Shown: one piece after another, positions 19,753 through 28,459 of the stretch
Layout of the letters: each line of letters begins with the position of its first letter
How positions within the stretch are numbered: the first letter of the stretch is position 1
Source: Vibrio thalassae
Lineage (GTDB): Bacteria; Pseudomonadota; Gammaproteobacteria; Enterobacterales; Vibrionaceae
Direction of reading: 5' to 3'
Assembly (NCBI RefSeq): GCF_900089835.1
Contig: NZ_OANU01000002.1
Span: 186,001-250,000 of the forward strand
DNA length: 64,000 nt
Notes under the pieces: generated by a model
Told to the model about the DNA's origin: nothing
Databases searched by the model: none
The model's input: only the letters and a program-made list of their open reading frames with translations
Translations under genes and position numbers: made by a program

Positions 19753-19773
19753 ATTCCACCTCCTTACTTTTCT

Positions 19774-19782
19774 TGTGGATAA
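19774..19782 (-). promoter_or_regulatory. perfect DnaA box upstream of tas
   Basis: TGTGGATAA on the plus strand is the reverse complement of the consensus TTATCCACA. It lies in the 145-base region between the DUF6482-like gene and tas, about 1.1 kb from the two perfect boxes upstream of mutH. Confidence 0.45.
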
Positions 19783-19897
19783 TGCATACTGATAAATTTC
19801 AGTTTAGTAAAAATAATCACATTGGCTATTAAACACACAGATCTTTTATCAAAACTCGGTATAGTGGAGAAAAACAACAACAAACAAGGAAGGCTCA

Positions 19898-20932
19898 ATG
19901 AAATATCATAACCTCCCACATTCTTCGCTAGAAGTCAGTAAGATATGCTTAGGAACCATGACGTTTGGTGCGCAAAACACCAAGCAGGAAGCATTCAATC
20001 AACTCGATTTTGCACTCGAACGCGGAGTAAATTTTATTGATACCGCTGAGATGTACCCTGTCCCACCAAGTGCTAAGACTCAAGGAAAAACGGAACAATA
20101 TATTGGGGATTGGCTTTCACACTCCGATAAAAGACAAAAAATCGTCTTGGCCACTAAAGTCGCTGGGCCCAGAAATATTCCTTATATCCGCGACAATATG
20201 AGCCTAGATAGGCGCAATATACATATAGCTGTGGATGACAGTTTAAACCGTCTGAAAACGGATTATATCGATTTATACCAATTACATTGGCCACAAAGAC
20301 AAACCAATTGTTTTGGCCAACTTAACTACCCCTATCCTGAGGGTAATGAAGAAGTGACGCTCATAGAGACACTCGAAGCATTAAACGAGCTCATTAAGGC
20401 AGGAAAAATACGCTATATCGGCGTTTCCAATGAAACACCTTGGGGAGTCATGACGCTACTTAAATTGGCCGAAAAACATGATCTGCCAAGAATTGTCTCG
20501 ATCCAAAACCCTTACAACTTACTCAATCGTAGCTTTGAAGTCGGCCTTTCTGAAATTAGCCACCACGAAGGCGTAGAACTGCTTGCCTACTCACCACTCG
20601 CTTTTGGCTGTTTGAGCGGAAAATATCTCGATGGACAACGTCCAGAGGGAGCGCGTTGCAGTCTATTTGAGCGATTTGTCCGTTACTTTACTCCGCAAGG
20701 TATTAAAGCGACGCAGGCTTATGTGGACCTAGCTCGCGAGCATAACCTTGAACCAGCTCAGATGGCACTAGCCTTTGTTAATCAACGTCCATTTGTCGCT
20801 TCTAATATTATTGGTGCAACCAATCTTGAGCAATTAGAAAGCAACATAAACAGCATCGACGTGGAACTCTCTGATGAACTCTTGAATGAACTTCAAGAAA
20901 TAGGGGCTAAATATTCTAACCCATGCCCCTAA
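19898..20932 (+). CDS. tas: NADP(H)-dependent aldo-keto reductase Tas
   Basis: Aldo-keto reductase of the Tas subgroup, 344 aa. The catalytic tetrad can be traced: Asp and Tyr in NFIDTAEMYPVPP, Lys in LATKVAG and His in YQLHWPQRQTNCFG. The NADPH-binding C-terminal part includes IIGATNLEQLESNI. In E. coli, tas lies near mutH and was found as a suppressor in tyrosine auxotrophs; the physiological substrate is unclear. AAGGAAGG precedes the ATG. Single gene followed by a strong terminator. Confidence 0.93.
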   Translation: MKYHNLPHSSLEVSKICLGTMTFGAQNTKQEAFNQLDFALERGVNFIDTAEMYPVPPSAKTQGKTEQYIGDWLSHSDKRQKIVLATKVAGPRNIPYIRDNMSLDRRNIHIAVDDSLNRLKTDYIDLYQLHWPQRQTNCFGQLNYPYPEGNEEVTLIETLEALNELIKAGKIRYIGVSNETPWGVMTLLKLAEKHDLPRIVSIQNPYNLLNRSFEVGLSEISHHEGVELLAYSPLAFGCLSGKYLDGQRPEGARCSLFERFVRYFTPQGIKATQAYVDLAREHNLEPAQMALAFVNQRPFVASNIIGATNLEQLESNINSIDVELSDELLNELQEIGAKYSNPCP

Positions 20933-20952
20933 ATAGGTTTTTCACACAGTAT

Positions 20953-20987
20953 GGGCAGGTCGCGATAAGCGACCTGCCCTTTTTTTA
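20953..20987 (+). terminator. strong terminator of tas
   Basis: An eleven-base-pair stem GGGCAGGTCGC / GCGACCTGCCC with a five-base loop, followed by seven to eight Ts. Confidence 0.93.
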
Positions 20988-21236
20988 CGTAGCTATTCTA
21001 GAGTGTAATTCTCGACGAAGATGACGAGTTTTACGTTTCGCTACAATGTGAGGTGGAGCAACTTGGCCCAGTGGGCGGCCATGTTTATCGAAACCAATGT
21101 CCTTTAACAAGTGCTCATTGTGGAGTGGCAAGTGGTGTGCATTGCGACGGTAGCGTCGTCTCCACTCACGCTCTTCTTTTTGGATGTCTGCTTTAATAAG
21201 CCAAGTTGCAACTGTTAAGTAAATTGAAGTACGCAT
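20985..21236 (-). CDS. DUF1127 small arginine-rich protein
   Basis: An 83-aa basic protein with the DUF1127 (YjiS-like) motif LLKDIGFDKHGRPLG. The N-terminus MRTSIYLTVATWLIK is a hydrophobic helix followed by an Arg-rich helix (EEREWRRRYRRNAHH). In alphaproteobacteria DUF1127 proteins bind RNA and affect phosphate and carbon metabolism; in vibrios the role is unknown. Its stop region abuts the tas terminator. A 41-aa ORF lies upstream on the same strand. Confidence 0.8.
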   Translation of the reverse strand: MRTSIYLTVATWLIKADIQKEEREWRRRYRRNAHHLPLHNEHLLKDIGFDKHGRPLGQVAPPHIVAKRKTRHLRRELHSRIAT

Positions 21237-21266
21237 CGTTTTCTCCTAGAAAATAATTTGAGGAGA

Positions 21267-21324
21267 GAAATAGCGGTCAGGATATAAGGAGAAATGTTGT
21301 GATTCCTCAGTTGACTGCTATTTC
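21267..21324 (-). repeat. inverted repeat in the leader of the DUF1127 gene
   Basis: GAAATAGCGGTCA (21267-21279) is the reverse complement of TGACTGCTATTTC (21312-21324) apart from one position. It lies between the 41-aa ORF and the DUF1127 start, so the mRNA could fold here and link the expression of the two. Confidence 0.5.
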
Positions 21325-21350
21325 CGCAGCCTCTTGAGGTTACGGACTAA

Positions 21351-21476
21351 TTAAGCGTGTGCTGTATCGATTGACGGTTTATCCGCTGCCATTGCAGTAG
21401 ATAGATCAGTCGAGATTCGATCCGCATGAGTAAAACGGCCAGCACAAATATTGATAAAAGAAATACGATTCATCAT
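21351..21476 (-). CDS. putative 41-aa small protein upstream of the DUF1127 gene
   Basis: A short frame with two tandem ATGs (21476 and 21473), preceded by GGAGG at ideal spacing (GGAGG then CACAGAAA). The protein begins MMNRISFINICAGRFTHADR and ends TAHA. It has one cysteine and no obvious membrane segment. It shares strand and probably transcript with the DUF1127 gene 114 bases downstream. No family is recognised. The strong ribosome-binding site is the main support; a role as a leader peptide or small protein cannot be decided. Confidence 0.55.
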   Translation of the reverse strand: MMNRISFINICAGRFTHADRISTDLSTAMAADKPSIDTAHA

Positions 21477-21791
21477 TTTCTGTGCCTCCATAATCACTTA
21501 ATAATCCGAAATAAATTTGAAAGGTTGAGCGTAGTGCTCAGGGATGATTCTTATGCAAATCGTTTATAAATTCAACGAATATGTTACAAAACAATTGAAT
21601 AAGTATGATTATTCTAACTAAATACAAATTCACTCTAGTGATACAAAGTATTTCGTTGAATATGTAAAGAAAATTAGAGAATGATTTTATTCTAGAGAAA
21701 AACCATCAGACTTTGTAAGACTCTGTCGTTACACGAGAAAGATCACTTAAATTTGCTAGAAATAACAAATTACAGACAAATAATTGGTCTA
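21477..21791. other. intergenic region, no gene seen
   Basis: About 315 AT-rich bases between the 41-aa ORF and the rpiR-type gene stop. It must hold the promoter for the small-ORF/DUF1127 unit. I see no convincing hairpin terminator or conserved site. Confidence 0.5.
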
Positions 21792-22439
21792 TTAGCCCTC
21801 CAAAAGCGTTTGTCCAATAACATCGATAATTTTAAGCAACTGAATTTGCGACTCGCGCCGGTATGGAGAAATACCGTCGACCTGCTCTTCCAAGTCAAGG
21901 TTAGTGTTAGCAATCGAAGCCAATGTCGAACCGATATGGCTAATAGCAAACACTTTCAACCCCTTACGCTTTGCATTATGTGCCATTTCCACAACTGCCT
22001 GCGTTTCACCGGACTTACTGACTAAGATCAACGTTCCTTTTTCAGCTCGAGCTAACTGATGAATATCGGTAATCACTAGATGAGGTATGTTCGCCAGCGA
22101 TAAAAAGCGCGATAAATAGGTCACGCTAACAATCGATGCTCCGCGCGAATAGAGATAGACAACAGGAGATTGACTAAGGGCATTCACGACAGATGAAATA
22201 CGCTGCAATTGTGACTCTTCTTCATCCTTTGTCACTGTTTGCTTACGCAAGTCATTTTTAAGCCTATAGCGAAGCTCGGTATAGCTCGCATACCCCATTT
22301 TTTTGCATACTCGATTGACAGATGTCGTCGTAGTCAGCGCCTTATTAGCTATAGTTTTAGCCGAGATCTCGTGTAACTCACCAGTGTGAGTAATAAGATA
22401 TTCGTAGATCGCTCGCTCTATGCCCTTAAAGGTATTCAT
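21792..22439 (-). CDS. MurR/RpiR-family transcriptional regulator with SIS domain
   Basis: A 215-aa regulator. The N-terminal RpiR helix-turn-helix (about 1-70, with KTIANKALTTTTSVNRVCKKMGY) is joined to a C-terminal SIS sugar-phosphate-binding domain (about 85-210, with VYLYSRGASIVS and LILVSKSGETQAVVEMA). The SGET motif is the sugar-phosphate binding loop. Such proteins sense phosphosugars and usually repress an adjacent catabolic operon. It is divergent from the PTS-GH38-GH13 operon, and two matching palindromes lie between them. E. coli mng uses a GntR regulator (MngR) instead, so the control is different here. Confidence 0.88.
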   Translation of the reverse strand: MNTFKGIERAIYEYLITHTGELHEISAKTIANKALTTTTSVNRVCKKMGYASYTELRYRLKNDLRKQTVTKDEEESQLQRISSVVNALSQSPVVYLYSRGASIVSVTYLSRFLSLANIPHLVITDIHQLARAEKGTLILVSKSGETQAVVEMAHNAKRKGLKVFAISHIGSTLASIANTNLDLEEQVDGISPYRRESQIQLLKIIDVIGQTLLEG

Positions 22440-22518
22440 CGCTTACACTTAATTAGAAACGGTTTGACTATTATTAGGCGCGAAAATGACGTTTTTTTCC
22501 TTGATGAGTCTCACAAAA

Positions 22519-22562
22519 GTATCGTCATACATGGCTTGTACCAAGAAACAGTATCTTGATAC
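22519..22562. promoter_or_regulatory. paired palindromes, candidate RpiR operators
   Basis: GTATCGTCATAC (22519-22530) and GTATCTTGATAC (22551-22562) share the form GTATCnTnATAC and are 32 bases apart, about three helical turns. They lie midway between the divergent regulator and EIIBC genes. Binding by the adjacent RpiR/SIS regulator is inferred from position and symmetry. Confidence 0.5.
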
Positions 22563-22614
22563 ATCACGGAAAAATATACTGCGAGCAGTTAAATAATAAT
22601 AACGGTGAATAACC

Positions 22615-24018
22615 ATGACGAAGAAGAAAATCGTTGCAGTAACCGCTTGCCCCACAGGCATTGCGCACACCTTTATGGCAGCAAAGAAAATCCAAAGCTG
22701 GGCAGAACAACAAGGCTATGAAGTCAAAGTTGAAACTCAAGGCAGTGATGGCGTAAAGAACAAGCTAACCGCCCACGACATCGCAACCGCAGATGGCGTT
22801 GTACTCGCGATCGATGTGCCAATCATGGAAATGGAACGATTTGATAGTGCTAACCCACTCAAAGTCCGCACCCAAGAACTCATCAAACGCGTTGACGATT
22901 TACTACCGACTGTCTTCAACCTCGGCAAGCAAAAGAGCAATACAAGTACTCATGTAGTCGAAGAACACCGCTCAGCCTATCAAGTTGCCATCGGCCATAT
23001 CATGACAGGTATCAGTTATATGCTGCCTGTCGTCGTGCTCGGTGGTTTGCTGATGGCAGTAGCGAAGATTACTGGTGAATTCATTGATATCTCGGGTACG
23101 CCAATCCAAACTCTCGACAAGCTTGGTTTCATGACCATCAAGTTTATGTACCCCATTTTCGCGGCATACTTGGCTTATTCGATAGCAGGAAAACCAGCTC
23201 TTATTCCAGCGTTTATTGGCGGCATCATGAGTGATGAAGTGTACAAACGCTTCTTCGACCTTGAAGGCTGGGCTCCTTCAGGCTTCTTTGGGGCTATAGC
23301 TATCGGTTTCTTAGTGGGTTATCTAGTTCGTTACCTTAATGACACAATTAAGGTGAAGACCGAGCTTACTACCCTGAAAACCATGTTACTGGTACCAGCT
23401 ATTACTGGTGTGGTCATGGTGCTCACTATGGAGTATGCCATCAATCCGTTTTTTGGCGCGTTGAATATGGCGATGATCGAGTTGTTCACCCAAGCTGGTG
23501 ATGCTGGACGAGGCATCTACTCAATGGTGATTGCCGCAGGTACAGCCTTTGACCTAGGTGGCCCTATCAACAAAGCAGCCGGTTCAGTAGCTCTTGGCCT
23601 TAACGGTATGGGTGAAGGTTTCGATTTATTAGCTCGTGAACTGGGTATTGTTATCCCACCAATTGGGGTTGGTATCGCCGCAATGCTTGACGGCAAGTTC
23701 CGTAAACCGGTTTTCTCTAGTGAAGAACAAACGGTTGGCAAAACCTCTTTAATGCTTGGCTTGATTGGTATTTCAGAGGGTGCGATTCCATTTATTCTTA
23801 AGAACCCGAAAATGATTCCAATTATGATCCTAGGTTCGATCATAGGTACACAAGTCGGCGTCTTACTTAACGTCTGGCAAGACCTACCATTGCCGGCTGT
23901 TTGGGGTTGGTTCCTATCCTCTGACCCAATCAGCTATACCATTTCAGTATTAATTGGTTCAGGTTTTATCGCACTCGCTCTACTGCTATGCACTAAGCCA
24001 GATACTTCAAACGCATAA
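22615..24018 (+). CDS. PTS fructose-family EIIBC permease (mannosylglycerate-type)
   Basis: Imports and phosphorylates a sugar or glycoside. Domains: EIIB at about 1-100 with the phospho-cysteine C12 in TACPTGIAHTFMAA, and EIIC at about 120-460 with eight to ten membrane segments and the family stretch PPIGVGIAAMLDGKF. The IIA domain, fused in E. coli MngA, is encoded separately at the end of this operon. The pairing with a GH38 mannosidase strongly suggests 2-O-alpha-mannosyl-D-glycerate or a related glyceryl glycoside as substrate. ATG preceded by GGTG at eight bases. Confidence in the family is high, in the substrate moderate. Confidence 0.88.
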   Translation: MTKKKIVAVTACPTGIAHTFMAAKKIQSWAEQQGYEVKVETQGSDGVKNKLTAHDIATADGVVLAIDVPIMEMERFDSANPLKVRTQELIKRVDDLLPTVFNLGKQKSNTSTHVVEEHRSAYQVAIGHIMTGISYMLPVVVLGGLLMAVAKITGEFIDISGTPIQTLDKLGFMTIKFMYPIFAAYLAYSIAGKPALIPAFIGGIMSDEVYKRFFDLEGWAPSGFFGAIAIGFLVGYLVRYLNDTIKVKTELTTLKTMLLVPAITGVVMVLTMEYAINPFFGALNMAMIELFTQAGDAGRGIYSMVIAAGTAFDLGGPINKAAGSVALGLNGMGEGFDLLARELGIVIPPIGVGIAAMLDGKFRKPVFSSEEQTVGKTSLMLGLIGISEGAIPFILKNPKMIPIMILGSIIGTQVGVLLNVWQDLPLPAVWGWFLSSDPISYTISVLIGSGFIALALLLCTKPDTSNA

Positions 24019-24109
24019 ACGTCACTGGGACGACATGCTCGTCCCCTTATTCTTCTCATATTGAACTTGCTTAATCGCAGTTAGATAGACCAGTTAAAGA
24101 GATTTTCCC

Positions 24110-26740
24110 ATGGCGAAAGTACATGTCATTCCGCACACTCACTGGGATCGTGAGTGGTATTTTACTCAGCAAGACAGTGACGTGCTTGCCACCTACAACT
24201 TTACTAAAGTGATAGAGACACTAGAAAACCAATCTAGCTATAGCTGCTATCACTTAGATGGCCAATCTTCCATTGTCGAAGACTACCTTAAAGTACTCCC
24301 TCATATGCGTGAACGTATGGGTAAGCTAATCCGTGAACGTAAGTTATTTGTTGGGCCTTGGTACACTCAAACGGACACTTACAATGTTGGTGCAGAGTCC
24401 ATCATCCGTAACCTAAAGTACGGTATACACATAGCGGAAGAAATGGGCCATAGCATGACCGTTGGTTACTTACCTGATACTTTTGGTCACAATGCTCAAA
24501 TGCCTACGCTATTTAAAGGTCTGGGTATTGATAACATCGTGTTCTGGCGAGGTATAGATTACGACCAACAAGTCAAAAAATCCCATTTCCACTGGCAATC
24601 ACCAGGCGATGACACTATCTACGCTTATAACTTGGTCCACGGCTATGGAGCGGCCAAGAACATTGTTCCAGACCCAGACCATTTAGACAAAAAAATCTTC
24701 CCTATGGTGGAGAAAATCAAAGCGCTATCCGGGCTAGATGAAGTGCTTATTCCATCAGGGGGTGATCAAGTCAACATTGACCCAAATCTTCCGGCGACGT
24801 TAGCTGCTGCGACAGAGCGCTCGCCTAGTAAGGATATTTACACCATCTCTTCTATGGAGAACTTCGTTGAATATCTGCGCCACAATAACGAACAGTTTGA
24901 GACGTACCTTGGAGAGTTTAAAGCACCACGCTATACCCGTATTCATAAAACTATCGGTTCAGTGCGTTACGACATCAAAAAACTGAACTTCGAAATTGAG
25001 CAATTTTTAGTGAAAAAGCTTGAAGTAGTGATTGCTATAGCGAAAGCACAAGGAATCAAAGTACATACTGAGCTTGTGGACATCGCCTGGAAAAAAATCC
25101 TTGAATGTCATGCTCATGACAGCATGGGGGGCTGCAACAGCGATGCCACTAATGCCGATATCATGCACCGCTTAAAACAAGCTCAAGAAATTTGTCACGG
25201 TTTATACAACCTAGTGGTGAAAGAACTCGCAAGCCAAGCTTGCCAAGACAATGAAGTAATGATTTTCAATTCTCGCCCAACCACCTATAACGGCATAGCG
25301 CGAGTGGTTGCTTTCTCAAAGTCTGAACATATTACCCTCAAAGATGGTGAGAATACTTTAGAAACTGAAGTTCTTAGTCGCGAGACTCTAGATGGTGGCA
25401 AGGTTATAGAAGTCACTAAAGATGGTGAACGCGAGGTAGAAGTCCCGCCTTACTATCGATTTGAGCTGAATGTAGTTGTTAAAGACCTTCCTGCTTTAGG
25501 ATATCAAGTTCTTCAAGTGACTAACGCAATAGCTAGTGAGAAAAATAATACCGCCAGCGATGCGTTTTTCATTGAAAACCAAGCTATAAAATTAAGTTTC
25601 GTTGAGGATCAGCTAACTCTAGAAGACAAACGTACAGGTCGTATAATCACACAATTACTGAGCTTTGAAGAGCAAGCCGATGATGGTGATTCCTACGACT
25701 TTTCGCCACTTGCAGGCGATACGCCAATAACTTGTACCAAACTACGCATGCTAGAAGTAAACCAAGGCGAGTTACAACAGCGCATGGCTTTAAGGGCTCA
25801 GCTAGCTTTACCAAAAGATCTAGAAGCTCGTGTATCTGGCAACAACTCCGTATTAGCAACCTTTGATATCACTCTCACTCTGCTTCGTGATGAACAGCAG
25901 CTTCGCGTAGATATTGAAACCGAGAATCAAGTTTCTGACCACCGAGTGCGAGTAGTCATCAACTCAGATGTAGTCGCCGAAGAGTCGCTAAGCACTCAGC
26001 CGTTTGCGTTAATGAAACGACCTATTGCACCCTCTACTGAAGGCTGGCAAGAGCAGTTCCGCGAATGTCCTATTGATATTGAAACCACTGACGGTGCTGT
26101 CGCCATTGAAAATGCAGGTCAAGCCATGATCATTAACGGCCGCGGCATTAAAGAGTTTCAAGTTTTACCACAACAACACTCAAGCGCCATTGCATTAACT
26201 CTTTTTAAGTCAACTGGCCGACTTGGTAAAGATGATCTCTTGTGGCGTCCTGGCCGAGCTTCCGGTATCAACAACACCGTGGTTTACACTCCGGATGCTC
26301 AACTACAGAAAGCTATGACCTTCAGCTTTGCTATCGCATTAACCGAAGAGTCTAGTCATCAGACCGTACGTAAAATGGAGCAAGAGTTTCTAGACTCACC
26401 ATTCAGTTATCAGAAACAGATTCTCAATAGCTTCGAAAACCGTCTTGAGCGTTTCCAAGTTCGCTTTGAGAATCATGAAATTGCTCAACATTTTAGTCTA
26501 TTCGAACTTAACCAAGCACTGCAATTATCCAGCGTAGGTCACTCGTTCTATGAAAGTAATGCCATTATCGTGCGCCTCTACAACCCGACTGAGCAGACGA
26601 TACAGCTTGATACCAACGCCTTTAAACACTTTGCCACGGTAGAGCGCGTTAACCATCGTGAGCATTTAGTTGAACAACAATGGCAAGTTAAACCAAATAA
26701 CACCATCGACTTACGTGTCAGTTTCAAATTTAAGTTGTAG
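24110..26740 (+). CDS. mngB: GH38 alpha-mannosidase, MngB-like
   Basis: In E. coli, MngB hydrolyses 2-O-(6-phospho-alpha-mannosyl)-D-glycerate to mannose 6-phosphate and glycerate after PTS uptake. Here the protein is 876 aa, the same length class. The zinc-binding motif HTHWDREW (H11, D13) is at the N-terminus; the nucleophile is D123 in YLPDTFGHNAQMP; and HAHDSMGGCNSD near residue 345 carries a further zinc ligand. No signal peptide is present, consistent with a cytoplasmic substrate delivered by the PTS. It sits 91 bases after EIIBC and 15 before the GH13 gene. Substrate identity is inferred from context. Confidence 0.88.
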   Translation: MAKVHVIPHTHWDREWYFTQQDSDVLATYNFTKVIETLENQSSYSCYHLDGQSSIVEDYLKVLPHMRERMGKLIRERKLFVGPWYTQTDTYNVGAESIIRNLKYGIHIAEEMGHSMTVGYLPDTFGHNAQMPTLFKGLGIDNIVFWRGIDYDQQVKKSHFHWQSPGDDTIYAYNLVHGYGAAKNIVPDPDHLDKKIFPMVEKIKALSGLDEVLIPSGGDQVNIDPNLPATLAAATERSPSKDIYTISSMENFVEYLRHNNEQFETYLGEFKAPRYTRIHKTIGSVRYDIKKLNFEIEQFLVKKLEVVIAIAKAQGIKVHTELVDIAWKKILECHAHDSMGGCNSDATNADIMHRLKQAQEICHGLYNLVVKELASQACQDNEVMIFNSRPTTYNGIARVVAFSKSEHITLKDGENTLETEVLSRETLDGGKVIEVTKDGEREVEVPPYYRFELNVVVKDLPALGYQVLQVTNAIASEKNNTASDAFFIENQAIKLSFVEDQLTLEDKRTGRIITQLLSFEEQADDGDSYDFSPLAGDTPITCTKLRMLEVNQGELQQRMALRAQLALPKDLEARVSGNNSVLATFDITLTLLRDEQQLRVDIETENQVSDHRVRVVINSDVVAEESLSTQPFALMKRPIAPSTEGWQEQFRECPIDIETTDGAVAIENAGQAMIINGRGIKEFQVLPQQHSSAIALTLFKSTGRLGKDDLLWRPGRASGINNTVVYTPDAQLQKAMTFSFAIALTEESSHQTVRKMEQEFLDSPFSYQKQILNSFENRLERFQVRFENHEIAQHFSLFELNQALQLSSVGHSFYESNAIIVRLYNPTEQTIQLDTNAFKHFATVERVNHREHLVEQQWQVKPNNTIDLRVSFKFKL

Positions 26741-26755
26741 GCTAGGAACAATTAC

Positions 26756-28450
26756 ATGATCAAACAACGAATCTATACCAAGGTCTCGGCTTTATACGGC
26801 GAAGATAAAGCAGAATCAATGACCAACGACATCCTTAATTTGGTGGAGAAATGGCGTGAGCGCGCACCACAATATTCCAATTGGGTGGATCAAAACAGCA
26901 CATATTTAATCACGTATGGTGATAGCTTCAAGAAACTAGGACAACCAACGTTACAAACCATGAAGTGTTTTGCGGATAAGTATCTTGCCGGAGCTATCAG
27001 CAATATCCATATCTTACCCATGTTTCCATATACCTCAGACGATGGTTTCAGCGTAGTGGATTATCGTGAAGTCGATCCGAATCTTGGAGAGTGGCAAGAT
27101 CTAAATGCATTGGCTGAAAACTTTGACCTCATGTACGACTGCGTCATTAATCATATTTCTAAGAGCAGTGATTGGTTCCAACGCTTCCTTGCTGACGATG
27201 AAGCTTATCAAGATTATTTTGTAGAATGTGACCCTGAATTAGATTACTCAAGCGTTACACGCCCGCGAGCTTTGCCACTGCTGACACCCTTTACCAAAGC
27301 AAACGGCGACACTACTCATGTGTGGACCACATTTTCTGACGACCAAATTGATATTAATTTCCAGTCACCAAAAGTGTTGTTAGAAAGTATTGATATCTTA
27401 TTAATGTACGCAGCTAATGGTGGCCGCTCCATCCGCCTCGATGCAATCGGCTTTATCTGGAAAGTCCTTAATACTAGTTGCATCCACTTACCAGAGGCAC
27501 ACAACATCATCAAATTGTGGCGTATAGTGCTAGATGAGGTCATGCCGGGTAGCCTTCTTATTACCGAAACCAACGTGCCACATAAAGAAAACATTTCTTA
27601 CTTCGGTCAAGGTGATGAGGCTCATATGGTGTACCAATTCCCACTGCCACCGTTAACTCTGCATGCTTTCTTATGCCAAGATAGCCAAGTTCTCACACGG
27701 TGGGCGAAAGGATTAACTGAAGAAGCCGTCACATCTCTTAAGCTCGGGCGCAAAACCACCTATTTCAACTTCCTTGCGAGTCACGATGGTATTGGTGTAC
27801 GCCCAACAGAAGGTATCCTCACTAATGAGGACCGACAGATGATGTGCGAGCATGTTGAGCGCAAAGGCGGCAGAGTCAATTATAAGCACAATGGTGATGG
27901 CACACAGTCACCTTATGAGTTAAATATTAATTATCTAAGTGCCATAACTGAGCCGGAAGATAACATTGAACTCAAATCCAGGAAATTCCTAGCCGCACAA
28001 GCTATTTTGCTGTCATTTATTGGCGTTCCAGCGATTTACTACCACAGTTTGTTGGGGAGTGAAAATGACCTACCAGGGATGATAGATTCTGGTATCAATC
28101 GCCGCATTAACCGAGAGAAATTCGAACTCGAAAGTTTAGAAGCGGAGTTGGATGAGGTGGGTTCACTACGTCAAAAAGTCTACAAAGAAATGGTGCGCTT
28201 ACTGAATATCCGAAAGCAGCATAAAGCGTTCTCGCCTACCTCTACACAAAGTGTATTGGAGCTAGCACCGCAGTTATTTGGATTACAACGAGGTGAAGGT
28301 AACGACGCCATTCGTTTTATCGTTAATCTTTCTGAAAACACACAACATGTCTCTCTAGACAATGGCGGTCAAGATCTCGTTTCCGGAGCAATCTTCGACG
28401 CCCAGCTTACTCTTAACCCTTATCAATTTGTTTGGTTAACAAACTCATAG
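26756..28450 (+). CDS. GH13 subfamily 18 sugar phosphorylase (glucosylglycerate phosphorylase-like)
   Basis: A 564-aa cytoplasmic alpha-amylase-fold enzyme. Catalytic residues are visible: nucleophile D229 (SIRLDAIGF), acid/base E271 (LITETNVPH) and the third carboxylate D344 (ASHDGIGVRP). The loop LPMFPYTSDDGFSVVDYREV is typical of GH13_18 phosphorylases other than the classic sucrose phosphorylases. Family members phosphorolyse sucrose, sucrose 6-phosphate, glucosylglycerol or glucosylglycerate (YcjM). Next to a mannosylglycerate-type PTS and GH38 enzyme, a glucosyl-glycerate (or phosphorylated form) is a plausible substrate, but this is inference. Confidence 0.82.
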   Translation: MIKQRIYTKVSALYGEDKAESMTNDILNLVEKWRERAPQYSNWVDQNSTYLITYGDSFKKLGQPTLQTMKCFADKYLAGAISNIHILPMFPYTSDDGFSVVDYREVDPNLGEWQDLNALAENFDLMYDCVINHISKSSDWFQRFLADDEAYQDYFVECDPELDYSSVTRPRALPLLTPFTKANGDTTHVWTTFSDDQIDINFQSPKVLLESIDILLMYAANGGRSIRLDAIGFIWKVLNTSCIHLPEAHNIIKLWRIVLDEVMPGSLLITETNVPHKENISYFGQGDEAHMVYQFPLPPLTLHAFLCQDSQVLTRWAKGLTEEAVTSLKLGRKTTYFNFLASHDGIGVRPTEGILTNEDRQMMCEHVERKGGRVNYKHNGDGTQSPYELNINYLSAITEPEDNIELKSRKFLAAQAILLSFIGVPAIYYHSLLGSENDLPGMIDSGINRRINREKFELESLEAELDEVGSLRQKVYKEMVRLLNIRKQHKAFSPTSTQSVLELAPQLFGLQRGEGNDAIRFIVNLSENTQHVSLDNGGQDLVSGAIFDAQLTLNPYQFVWLTNS

Positions 28451-28459
28451 GAGCCGCAG

